Below are positions 34,872-43,356 of a stretch of DNA of 64,000 bases, piece by piece. The translations under genes and the position numbers were made by a program. This DNA is from Hyphomicrobiales bacterium. GTDB lineage: Bacteria; Pseudomonadota; Alphaproteobacteria; Rhizobiales; Beijerinckiaceae. How positions within the stretch are numbered: position 1 is the stretch's first letter; the number at the start of each line of letters is the position of its first letter. A model generated the notes under the pieces. That model ran no database searches, had not been told where the DNA came from, and saw nothing but the letters and a program-made list of their open reading frames with translations. The stretch is taken from NCBI GenBank assembly GCA_930633525.1, contig CAKNFP010000001.1:1094001-1158000 (forward strand), read 5' to 3'.

Positions 34872-36208
34872 TCCACCCGCGCTGCGGCGAGGGCGCGTTC
34901 CGCCTCTACGCTGGCCCCACCGTGCTCCCGGACGGATGGCGAGCTGTCGTCGCCGAGCTGGGCGCGAAAGCGGGCCGCGAGAAGGTCGACCCCGGCGTCC
35001 ATGGAAAAATCCCGGGCGAGCCTGTGGGCCGCGGCCTGTCCGAGAAGCGCGCGGCGTTTCGGATCACGCGCCAGCATATTGATCGTGTTGGCGAGAAGGT
35101 CCCAGCGGCCGGGAGGCACCAGCACGCCCTCGCGGCCGTCGCGCAGGAATTCGGGAATACCGGCGAAGTCACTCGCGACGATCGCGAGTTCCTGGCTGGC
35201 CGCCTCCATCAACACGTTGGGCAGCCCGTCGCGATCACCGGATTTGGCTTCCTTGGCCGGCAAGACGAAGAGATCCGCCTCGCGCATCATGGTGATGACG
35301 TCCGGCTGCGCCTTGGCGCCGAGAAAGACGACGCGCCCCGCTATCCCCTCGCGGGCGGCCTGTTGCTTGAGGTCGCCGAGCAATTCGCCACCGCCGATAT
35401 GCACGAACTGCCAGTGGAGACCCTCCGGCAGGGCGGCGAGCGCTGCGAGAAGATCGTCGAAGCCCTTCTTGGCGACCGCGCGCCCGACTGTGACGATACG
35501 GATGGGATCGGCCGGGTCAGAGCCGTCACGCGGCGGCCTTTGCGGAGGCGCCGGAAAGCGGCTGAGATCAAGCCCGTGGTAGACGAGCCCCACGCGCTGG
35601 GCTCCGGATGACTCGGACGGCGAAAGCGAGGACAGCCTGACGTGGCCGTCCTGCGTGCAGGTCACGCCCCAGGCACTGTCCGCGATCTTTTCCCGGATCT
35701 CCCAGTCAGGCGTCGTCCAGATGTCCTTGGCATGGGCGGAGAAGCTGAAAGTCAGGCCGCGCAACATCGCCGCATAGCGCACAACCGAGGCAGGCGTGTG
35801 CAGATAGTGCACGTGGAGATGGCCGGTGTCCGCGGGGAGCTCGCGCGCCAGCACGAAGGCCTGGCCCAGGCGCCGCCCACGGTTCGGCGTCCTGTCGCGC
35901 TTGAGGTCGCGCCAGAATGTGCCGAGCATGCGCCAGACAGCCGGCTGGCGCAGCCCCCAGAGAAGGCCGGCGCCGACGCGCAGAGGCTCCTGATAGAGGT
36001 ATTCTGGCAGGTAGTTGGCCCGCGCCTTGATCTTTTTGTGCATGGGATGCACGGCCTTTTCCGTCGGATGGCGGAGAGACCAGATGGCGAGCGGCAGGCC
36101 ACGCGCCTCGAGGGCCAGGATTTCCTGCGCGATGAAGGTTTCCGACAGACGTGGGTAGCCCTTGACGACAATGGCGATGGCGCCGGAGGAACGCGGCTGC
36201 GATGGCAT
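34868..36208 (-). CDS. Glycosyltransferase family 4 protein, colanic-acid type
   Basis: A 446-residue GT4 protein beginning GAIAIVVKGYPRLSETFIAQEILALEARGLPLAIWSLRHP. It has the donor-site block IRIVTVGRAVAKKGFDDLLAALAAL...VVFLGAKAQPDVITMMREADLFVLPAKEAKSGDRDGLPNVLMEAASQELAIVASDFAGIPEFLRDGREGVLVPPG. This resembles WcaL/AmsK-like transferases of exopolysaccharide clusters. It begins four bases after the upstream glycosyltransferase stop and overlaps the next gene by four bases. Confidence 0.9.
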   Translation of the reverse strand: MPSQPRSSGAIAIVVKGYPRLSETFIAQEILALEARGLPLAIWSLRHPTEKAVHPMHKKIKARANYLPEYLYQEPLRVGAGLLWGLRQPAVWRMLGTFWRDLKRDRTPNRGRRLGQAFVLARELPADTGHLHVHYLHTPASVVRYAAMLRGLTFSFSAHAKDIWTTPDWEIREKIADSAWGVTCTQDGHVRLSSLSPSESSGAQRVGLVYHGLDLSRFPAPPQRPPRDGSDPADPIRIVTVGRAVAKKGFDDLLAALAALPEGLHWQFVHIGGGELLGDLKQQAAREGIAGRVVFLGAKAQPDVITMMREADLFVLPAKEAKSGDRDGLPNVLMEAASQELAIVASDFAGIPEFLRDGREGVLVPPGRWDLLANTINMLARDPKRRALLGQAAAHRLARDFSMDAGVDLLAARFRAQLGDDSSPSVREHGGASVEAERALAAARVE

Positions 36209-36212
36209 AAGT

Positions 36213-37556
36213 TTACTCGGCCGCCTGATGCGTCAGGAGCGGTTCCGGCCGCTCGGCGAGCCAATCGCTGAACCGGCGCCCGATGACGTCGAGGCCGTCG
36301 AGAAGGCCCGGAACGAACACCTCGGACGGGCGCTTCTGGTTGGCGAGATCATTGATGGCATGGGCCATGGTCTCGGCCGTGCCCTCGCCCTGCACCAGCA
36401 TGCGGATGAGGCCGAGGCGCTCGGCCTGCGCGGCGCGGATATACTGTTCCAGGCGTGGGGTGGTGCGGGGCACGATCAGCGTCGGCTTGTCGAAGGACAG
36501 CACCTCGCAGAACGTATTGTATCCGCCCATGGCCACGACGGCCGAGGCACGGTTCATCAGCAATTCGAGCTTCGAATCGAAGGAGATCGCCGCGAGCTTC
36601 GGATGCTTGGCGATGCGCGCCATAAAGCCGCGCCGCTGCTCGCGGTTGATGAACGGGCCGAAGACGATGAGGGCCGGGATATCCGGGCAAGCCGGGGATT
36701 CATAGGCGGAGATCGTCCAGTCGATGAGGTCTTCGCCGTCGCCGCCGCCGCCGGTCGTCACGAGCACGAAGGGCCCACGCGTAATCCGGGGATAGCTCGT
36801 GATGCTGGCCTCGCGCGGCAGGCCGCGCCGCAGATAGCCCGTATAGAGAATGCGCTGCTTGACCTCATCGGACAGGGGAAGGCAGGCCAGCGGCTCGTAG
36901 AATTGCTGGAGGCCATAGGCCCAGATCTCGTCGTAGTAGGTCGACAGGGCTTCAAGCCCGCCCTTGCGTTCCCACTCGGGCTTCAAGGCCGCCGGCTCGT
37001 CCATCACGTCGCGGATGCCCAGCACGAGGCGGGCGCCGTTGCGCTTCAGGATATTGAGGGCGGGCAGGATCTCGCCGCGAAAGCCCGTCGGCTCCTTGTC
37101 GATGATGACGAGATCCGGCCGGAAGCTTTGCGCTGTCTGCGCGATGATGGCGGCGCGCAGGTTGGTCGTTTCCTCGATGCCGATATTCAGGTTGAGGCTT
37201 CGATAATCGCCGTTGCGCAGTTTCACGACGCCTGGAACGCGCACGTGATCGACGCCGGATCCGAACTCGAAATTGCCGATGACCGGCGAGCCCGAGATGA
37301 TGACCACGGACACGCCGGCGGTGCCGCCCGCCAGCGCATTGGCGATCGCGCGCGAGCGGCGGAGATGCCCGAGCCCGAACGTGTCGTGGCTGTAAATGAG
37401 CACGCGTGCCCGTTCAGCGGCGGGCGTCGCCGGGAGTTGGTGGTCGACGAGCTCGCCGATATGTTCGTCGTCGAATACTGCCGCCGGCATGGCAGCCCCC
37501 CGGCCGATTGATCCCGCTATTCCGGTGTTATGGATTGCTTCGGCGCTTTCGTCCAT
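36213..37556 (-). CDS. Predicted glycosyltransferase, COG4671/MurG-like
   Basis: Residues from about 48 form a GT-B fold: ARVLIYSHDTFGLGHLRRSRAIANALAGG, FRPDLVIIDKEPTGFRGEILPAL, PFVLVTTGGGGDGEDLIDW, and AVVAMGGYNTFCEVLSFDKPTLIVPRTTPRLEQYIRAAQAERLG. This is the COG4671 predicted glycosyltransferase family. The first 47 residues are not conserved-looking; an ATG at 37490 with GGGGGG upstream is an alternative start. It is the first gene of the glycosyltransferase operon, 107 bases from the divergent pseudo-ABC gene, so the two units may share regulation. Confidence 0.87.
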   Translation of the reverse strand: MDESAEAIHNTGIAGSIGRGAAMPAAVFDDEHIGELVDHQLPATPAAERARVLIYSHDTFGLGHLRRSRAIANALAGGTAGVSVVIISGSPVIGNFEFGSGVDHVRVPGVVKLRNGDYRSLNLNIGIEETTNLRAAIIAQTAQSFRPDLVIIDKEPTGFRGEILPALNILKRNGARLVLGIRDVMDEPAALKPEWERKGGLEALSTYYDEIWAYGLQQFYEPLACLPLSDEVKQRILYTGYLRRGLPREASITSYPRITRGPFVLVTTGGGGDGEDLIDWTISAYESPACPDIPALIVFGPFINREQRRGFMARIAKHPKLAAISFDSKLELLMNRASAVVAMGGYNTFCEVLSFDKPTLIVPRTTPRLEQYIRAAQAERLGLIRMLVQGEGTAETMAHAINDLANQKRPSEVFVPGLLDGLDVIGRRFSDWLAERPEPLLTHQAAE

Positions 37557-37663
37557 GGTGGAGGAGCCTATATAGTCCTATTATTGATGACGACGCACGC
37601 AGGTGCGGCTCGCATTGAGATGCCCTATTTGTTGCCGTTGCGTGTCAGCCCGGAATCAGCCGC

Positions 37664-40447
37664 GTGGATAAAAGCCTCTTCCGCTACATCTGGCGATACT
37701 CCAGCCGCGAGCAACTCGTCATTTTCGCGGTCATCCTCGCATCGCTTCCCTTCTATTTCTGGTCGCTGGACCTGCCCAAGAGCATCGTCAACGATGTCAT
37801 ACAGGCGGGCGCGTTCAAAAATGGCAAGACGGACGCCATTTTTCTCGAAATCGCCTTCACGCCGCCAGGGTTCTTCGGGGACTGGGGCCGCATCACATTG
37901 TTCCCCGGGATCACGGTGGACCAGATCGGGCTGCTGCTCGGCTTGTCGGTCATGTTCCTCGTCCTGGTCCTGATCAACGGCGCCTTCAAATACTGGATCA
38001 ACGTGGCCAAGGGCGCACTCGGCGAGCGTATGCTGCGCCGCCTGCGCTTCGATCTGTTCGCCATCACGTTGCGCTTCACGCCCAACACGCTGCGCACTGT
38101 CAAGGCATCCGAGACGGCGACGATCATCAAGGATGAGGTGGAGCCGATCGGCGGCTTCATCGGCGACGCCTTCGTCCAGCCCTTGCTGCTTGGCACCCAG
38201 GCCTTGACGGCCATGATCTTCATCCTGATGCAGAACGTGTGGCTCGGGCTTCTGGCGGGCGGTGTGGTCGGGGTGCAGTTCACCGTTATCCCACGGATGC
38301 GGCGGATCCAGTTGCGGCTCGGCAAGAAGCGCCAGATCGCCTCCCGCCGGCTTGCCGGCCGTATCGGCGAAATCGTCGACGGCATGGAAGCCGTGCATGT
38401 GCACAACGCCACGCGCTGGGAGCGCGCCGAGATCGGCGATCGCCTTTACTACATCTTTGACCTGCGTTTCCGGATCTACAAATGGAAATTCATGGTCAAG
38501 TTCCTCAACAACCTCTTGGCCCAGATCACCCCCTTCTTTTTCTATGTCGTCGGTGGATATCTCGCCCTCAAGGGGCATCTCGACATCGGCCAGCTCGTTG
38601 CTGTCATAGGCGCTTACCGCGATCTGCCACCGCCTCTCAAGGAGCTGATCGACTGGGATCAGCAACGGCTGGATGTCCAGATCAAATACGACCAGATCAT
38701 CCAGCAGTTCATTCCGGACAAGCTACTGCCGCCCGAATCCACGAGCGAGCCCGGGGAAATCCCAGAGCTGGACGGGCCGGTGGCGTTCAAGAATCTGCAT
38801 GTACTGGACGCGCATGGCAGCACACTGCTCGAGGGGGTGACGCTCGCCTGGCCCTATCCGGCGCGGGTCGCCCTGGTTGGCGATACAAGCCCTGGACCCG
38901 GCGTCATGGCACGCGTCCTGGGTCGCCGGATCGTGGACTACGGAGGCTCCGCCACGATCGCGGGCAACGAAATGTCGCAGATGTCGGATGCAGTCTCCGG
39001 GCGGCATGTCGCCTATGTGGGCAGCGAGCCTATTCTGTTTCCGGGCACCTTGCGCGAAAATCTGGTCTACGGCCTGCGCTACGCTCCACATCCCGCGGGG
39101 GAAGACGGTGGCGCCGCCGACATGGAGCGGATCCTTGAGGCCGAACGCACCGGCAATCCGAGCGACAAGCTGACCGATGACTGGATCGACTATCAGGCGG
39201 CGGGTGTGGACGGGCCCGAGGAACTCGATGTCCAGCTTATCGAGATCCTGACGGAGCTGGAGCTTGCCGACGACGTCTATCGTTTTGGACTGTCGGGCCT
39301 CGTTGACCTCGACCGCCAGCCGGAGCTCGAGGAGCAGGTCGTCGAGGCGCGGCATCTCCTGCGCGCCAAGCTCAAGGAGGATGGACTTGAGCGCCTTGTC
39401 GAGCCGTTCAACCAGGACCGCTACAACCGCCAGGCTTCGATCGGCGAGAATTTGTTGTTCGGCGCGTCCTCCGCGCCAAGTTTCTCCGGACGCGGCCTTG
39501 TGGCCAACCCGCTTCTGCGCGGTGTGCTCGACAGCGAGGAGTTGACGCCTGAATTGGTAGAACTCGGCGCGCGTATCGCCGAGACCATGACGGAAATCTT
39601 CCGGGACTTGCCGCCGGGGCATCCGCTCTTCGACCAGTTCTCCTTCATCGCGGCCGATGACCTGCAGGAATACGAGGACCTCATGCGGCGCCGCTCCCTG
39701 CGCGGCACCGCGGCGCTGTCGCGTGAGGACAAGACGCGCCTGCTTGCCCTGCCGTTCGACTACATCGAGCCAAGGCATCGCTTGGGCTTCCTGAATGACG
39801 AGCTGCGCGAGCGAATCGTTGCGGCGCGGCGCGTGCTCAGTGAGCGCCTCAAGGGCAGCGTCTTCGAGAACGACCTGGTGCTCTATGATCCGGAAGAATT
39901 GTGCAGCGCCGCGCCCCTCAGGGACAATCTGCTGTTCGGCCGGGTGGCCTATGACATCGCCGATGCCCAGAGCCGGATCACGACGCTGATATCCGAGGTC
40001 GTCGATGAACTCGGCCTTCGGCAGAGCGTCGAGGTGGTCGGGCTCGGTTACCAGGTCGGTCCGGCGGGGCGCCTCCTGACGCCACAGCAGCGTTCCGGCG
40101 TGGCGCTCGGGCGCTGTATTGTCAAGCGGCCCGATCATTTCATCTTGAACAATGCGATGTCAGCCTATGGCGACGCGCAGGCCCGCCGCCTTTTGACACG
40201 TTTACTCGACACTCACCGCGAGCGGTGTATCGTCGTTGTCATGCGTCAGCTTCACAGTCGCGATGAATTCGACGTGGTCGTGGAGTTCGAAGGCGCCGGG
40301 GCACGGATTGTGCATGGCATGGATGTTTCCCCGACGAAAAAGGGGGAGCAGGATGACGGTGCCCTGTCCGTCGCGGACGAGGCTGTTGGCGGGGCAGGCG
40401 GGCACCATGACAGGGTCGAGGCAATTTTGGTGAAGGGCAGATCATGA
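37664..40447 (+). CDS. ABC exporter-like protein with a catalytically degenerate, expanded ATPase domain
   Basis: Residues 1 to about 340 are an ABC exporter membrane domain with several helices. The nucleotide-binding domain retains its order but lacks the catalytic residues. Walker A is GDTSPGPG (406-413): Lys and Ser/Thr are replaced by Pro412 and Gly413. The Q-loop Gln is Ser454 (YVGSEP). The signature LSGGQ reads LTPQQ (805-809). Walker B ILDEATSA reads ILNNAMSA (Asn829, Asn830), and the switch His is missing (VVVMRQL). Q-loop and signature lie 350 residues apart instead of the usual roughly 60. The motif [ED]NL[LV][FY]G recurs at 465, 595 and 754. The start is GTG at 37664. The downstream cNMP-binding gene overlaps by four bases. 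I infer a non-hydrolysing scaffold or channel regulated by its partner. Confidence 0.85.
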   Translation: MDKSLFRYIWRYSSREQLVIFAVILASLPFYFWSLDLPKSIVNDVIQAGAFKNGKTDAIFLEIAFTPPGFFGDWGRITLFPGITVDQIGLLLGLSVMFLVLVLINGAFKYWINVAKGALGERMLRRLRFDLFAITLRFTPNTLRTVKASETATIIKDEVEPIGGFIGDAFVQPLLLGTQALTAMIFILMQNVWLGLLAGGVVGVQFTVIPRMRRIQLRLGKKRQIASRRLAGRIGEIVDGMEAVHVHNATRWERAEIGDRLYYIFDLRFRIYKWKFMVKFLNNLLAQITPFFFYVVGGYLALKGHLDIGQLVAVIGAYRDLPPPLKELIDWDQQRLDVQIKYDQIIQQFIPDKLLPPESTSEPGEIPELDGPVAFKNLHVLDAHGSTLLEGVTLAWPYPARVALVGDTSPGPGVMARVLGRRIVDYGGSATIAGNEMSQMSDAVSGRHVAYVGSEPILFPGTLRENLVYGLRYAPHPAGEDGGAADMERILEAERTGNPSDKLTDDWIDYQAAGVDGPEELDVQLIEILTELELADDVYRFGLSGLVDLDRQPELEEQVVEARHLLRAKLKEDGLERLVEPFNQDRYNRQASIGENLLFGASSAPSFSGRGLVANPLLRGVLDSEELTPELVELGARIAETMTEIFRDLPPGHPLFDQFSFIAADDLQEYEDLMRRRSLRGTAALSREDKTRLLALPFDYIEPRHRLGFLNDELRERIVAARRVLSERLKGSVFENDLVLYDPEELCSAAPLRDNLLFGRVAYDIADAQSRITTLISEVVDELGLRQSVEVVGLGYQVGPAGRLLTPQQRSGVALGRCIVKRPDHFILNNAMSAYGDAQARRLLTRLLDTHRERCIVVVMRQLHSRDEFDVVVEFEGAGARIVHGMDVSPTKKGEQDDGALSVADEAVGGAGGHHDRVEAILVKGRS

Positions 40448-40887
40448 CATTGGAATCCGAAGTTCAATCCCTTCGCCAGGTTCCGATGTTCAGGGAAATC
40501 GATCCGGCGCGGCTCAAACTGCTCGCCTTCACCAGTGAACGCGTGGGATTTGCGCCCGGACAGCGCTTTTTTAGCCAGGGCGATGCGTCCGATGCCGCCT
40601 ATGTGATCCTGGTGGGCAAGGCGCAGGTGGTGCTCGATCTGCCGGCTGGCGCGTTCAAGATCGCAGAACTTGGCACGAACGACATCGTCGGCGAGATGGG
40701 CATCCTGTCGGATACGCCGCGTTCGGCAAGCGTCATTGCCGAGGGCGAGGTGACGGCGCTCCGTATCGACAAGCGCGTCTTTCTGGAGCTTCTCGGTCAG
40801 TTTCCGCAGATGTCGATCGCCGTCATGCGCGAACTCGCCAAGCGCCTGGAGCGCACCAATGCCCGGCTGGCGGAAAGCTCGAGCTGA
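40444..40887 (+). CDS. Stand-alone cyclic-nucleotide-binding domain protein
   Basis: A 147-residue protein consisting almost entirely of a CRP-type cNMP-binding beta roll (VPMFREIDPARLKLLAFTSERVGFAPGQRFFSQGDASDAAYVILVGKAQVVL). The phosphate-binding cassette is GEMGILSDTPRSASVIA, with the Glu and Arg that bind the nucleotide both kept. There is no DNA-binding helix-turn-helix, so it is not a transcription factor. The four-base overlap with the pseudo-ABC gene implies obligate co-expression; it may be a ligand-sensing subunit of that protein. Confidence 0.9.
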   Translation: MTLESEVQSLRQVPMFREIDPARLKLLAFTSERVGFAPGQRFFSQGDASDAAYVILVGKAQVVLDLPAGAFKIAELGTNDIVGEMGILSDTPRSASVIAEGEVTALRIDKRVFLELLGQFPQMSIAVMRELAKRLERTNARLAESSS

Positions 40888-41070
40888 GTTGTTCGAGGAC
40901 GCGCGGCCGGAACCAGAACCGATAAGCTGTTAGGATTGGCCGCGACCTTGGCGCGAGGCGCCTTTTTATTTGAACCGCGTCGCTTCCGGATCCCTTGGGC
41001 CGTTGCTACGCCGCGTCCCTCCGGTGTCAGGAACAACGCGACCGGCACCCCATGCCGGCGCGTTATCCTC

Positions 41071-41883
41071 TCAGCGCGAAGGACCGGCGCGGGACAACAG
41101 CCATTGGTCCTGCCGGCACCAATCCGGGTCGGACAGGAGGTCCTCGACTGGGATTGCCGCGCCTGGCCAGGAATTGCCGACCGGCTGAGCAAGCCAGCCT
41201 GAAAATGGCGCCAGAGCGGCGCGTTCCAGGGAGGCCCTGTCCGCGCCGGGCCGTGCTTCGGCCAGAATGCCGGGGTGGAACGATACGAGCACGGCGGTTC
41301 GTGGATGCGCGAGGAGTGGCGCCAGTGCGGGCAGCACGCCATATTCGGCGCCTTCGAGATCGATCTTGATGACGGGCCGCTCGCCCGGGGCGATGAGCGC
41401 GGCGATTTCAGCGGGCGTGATGGCCTGGGTAATCCAGGTCACCGTCGCCGTCTCGGCGAGCAGCATGCTCGCCATTGAGTCCCCGGCCTTCCTGCGGGCG
41501 CCGAATGTCACCGGTGCGGAGGTTGCTGCCACGGCGCGTTCGATGACGGTGATTCGTGACGCCAGCTCCGGATTGGCGGCGACATTGTTTTTCAGGACGG
41601 CGGCAGCAGTGGGGTCCGCTTCGACCGCGATGACACGCGCGCCACAGGCGGCGGCATGCAGGCTGGTCGGGCCGATCCAGGCGCCGAGGTCGATGAAGAG
41701 GGTATCGCCGGTGATGAGCTCGGCCTGCGCGCGCAACGCAGCGGCCTCCCAGATGCCCGCATCCGCCCGGGCCCAGAATGTCGGATAGTCATCGATGACC
41801 GTCACCGCGTGGCCACCGAGGTGGACGGTTCGTGCGGTCATGTTTGGCGCCGTCGCTTCGGTCATGATCGGCGTCCCGCTCAT
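41071..41883 (-). CDS. FkbM-family methyltransferase
   Basis: A 270-residue SAM-dependent methyltransferase. SAM motif I is LFIDLGAWIGPTSLHAAACGARVIAVEADP, and VIKIDLEGAEYGVLPALAPLL is the diagnostic FkbM block. Members methylate hydroxyl groups of sugars or polyketides. The gene overlaps the UDP-glucose dehydrogenase gene by four bases (41880-41883, ATGA), so a role in O-methylating a uronate or sugar residue of a surface polysaccharide is likely, though the acceptor is unknown. Confidence 0.88.
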   Translation of the reverse strand: MSGTPIMTEATAPNMTARTVHLGGHAVTVIDDYPTFWARADAGIWEAAALRAQAELITGDTLFIDLGAWIGPTSLHAAACGARVIAVEADPTAAAVLKNNVAANPELASRITVIERAVAATSAPVTFGARRKAGDSMASMLLAETATVTWITQAITPAEIAALIAPGERPVIKIDLEGAEYGVLPALAPLLAHPRTAVLVSFHPGILAEARPGADRASLERAALAPFSGWLAQPVGNSWPGAAIPVEDLLSDPDWCRQDQWLLSRAGPSR

Positions 41884-43184
41884 GGTCGGCCGACACTGAC
41901 ATAGGTGAAGCCGCGCTGGCGCATCTCCTGCGGCCTGTAGACATTGCGCAGATCAACCACGACGGGTGCGGCCAGGGTCGCTTTGATCCGATCGAGATCG
42001 AGCGCACGGAACGCATCCCATTCGGTCAGGATGACGAGGGCATCGGCGCCGTTCATGCAGTCATAGGCATCCTCGCTGAGATGGATGCCCGGCAGAAGCC
42101 GCTGGATTTCTGGCGATTGCGTGGGCTCGAAGGCCCGCACGATTGCCCCCGCCTCTTGCAGGGCGGGCACGATGGTGAGGGACGGCGCGTCGCGCATGTC
42201 ATCGGTGTTCGGCTTGAAGGTGAGGCCGAGCAGGGCGACGGTTTTGCCCGAAACATCGCCACCGCAGGCCGCGATGATCTTGTCGGCCATCGCGCGTTTG
42301 CGCCGATCGTTGGTCTCGACGACGGCTGAGACGATCGACAGCGCGATGTCGTTCTCCTCGGCGGTGCGCAGGAGCGCCAGCGTATCCTTGGGAAAGCACG
42401 AGCCGCCGTAGCCGGGGCCGGCATGTAGGAACTTACCGCCGATGCGATTGTCGAGACCGATGCCGCGGGCAACCTCCTGCACATTCGCGCCGACGCTCTC
42501 GCAGAGGTCGGCGATCTCGTTGATGAAGGTGATCTTGGTCGCGAGGAAGGCGTTGGCCGCGTATTTGATGAGTTCGGCGGTGCGGCGGCCGGTGAAGACG
42601 ATGGGGGCCTGGTTGAGGTAGAGCGGCCGGTAGATCTCCGACATCACCGTCTGCGCGCGCTGTTCGTCGGTGCCGATGACGATGCGGTCGGGCCGCTTGA
42701 AATCAGTGATGGCCGCGCCTTCACGCAGGAATTCCGGGTTGGAGACGACCGAGATATCGGCGTCCGGCCGGATCTCGTGCATGATCCGCTCGACTTCATC
42801 CCCAGTGCCGACGGGCACCGTCGATTTGGTCACGACCACGGTATAGCCGTCTATCGCCGCCGCGATCTCGCGCGCGGCCTGGTGCACGAAGGTGAGGTCG
42901 GCATGTCCGTCGCCGCGACGTGACGGCGTACCGACGGCGATGAACACCGCGTCCGCCTCGCGCACCGCATCCGTCAGATCCGTGGTGAAGGACAGCCGTC
43001 CCGCCTTGCGGTTGTTGTCCACCAGCTCACCGAGGCCCGGCTCGAAAATCGGGATCTCGCCGCGCTGGAGCATGGCAATCTTGGCGGGATCGTTGTCGAC
43101 GCAGGTGACCTGATGGCCGAAATCTGCAAAGCACGTTCCAGATACGAGGCCGACATAGCCCGTACCGATCATCGCAATACGCAT
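41880..43184 (-). CDS. ugd: UDP-glucose 6-dehydrogenase
   Basis: A 434-residue enzyme oxidising UDP-glucose to UDP-glucuronate. The N-terminal Rossmann domain is MRIAMIGTGYVGLVSGTCFADFGHQVTCVDND. The catalytic Cys is Cys263 in AGPGYGGSCFPKDTLAL, and the C-terminal domain includes LLGLTFKPNTDDMRDAPSL. The start at 43184 is preceded by AAGGAAGG; the longer frame to 43364 is not family-like. It heads a two-gene operon with the FkbM methyltransferase and supplies a precursor for acidic exopolysaccharide. Confidence 0.95.
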   Translation of the reverse strand: MRIAMIGTGYVGLVSGTCFADFGHQVTCVDNDPAKIAMLQRGEIPIFEPGLGELVDNNRKAGRLSFTTDLTDAVREADAVFIAVGTPSRRGDGHADLTFVHQAAREIAAAIDGYTVVVTKSTVPVGTGDEVERIMHEIRPDADISVVSNPEFLREGAAITDFKRPDRIVIGTDEQRAQTVMSEIYRPLYLNQAPIVFTGRRTAELIKYAANAFLATKITFINEIADLCESVGANVQEVARGIGLDNRIGGKFLHAGPGYGGSCFPKDTLALLRTAEENDIALSIVSAVVETNDRRKRAMADKIIAACGGDVSGKTVALLGLTFKPNTDDMRDAPSLTIVPALQEAGAIVRAFEPTQSPEIQRLLPGIHLSEDAYDCMNGADALVILTEWDAFRALDLDRIKATLAAPVVVDLRNVYRPQEMRQRGFTYVSVGRP

Positions 43185-43356
43185 CAGTCGCCTTCCTTGC
43201 GAGCCTCGCACGGGATTTAGCGATCGCGGAGCCTGCCCGCAAGGACGGCTCGCAGGCGCGGGCCTCTCACCCGTCGTCGGCCATTGCCGCAACACCCGCG
43301 TGGAACGCTTTGACAAGCCGGCTGTTACACGGCACGAAGCCGTCAGGAGGTCGCGG

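Noticed and set aside
33714..35582. Plus-strand open frame of 622 codons opposite the glycosyltransferase genes.
   Set aside because: It crosses two real minus-strand genes that overlap by four bases, and its composition is typical of antisense frames in GC-rich DNA.
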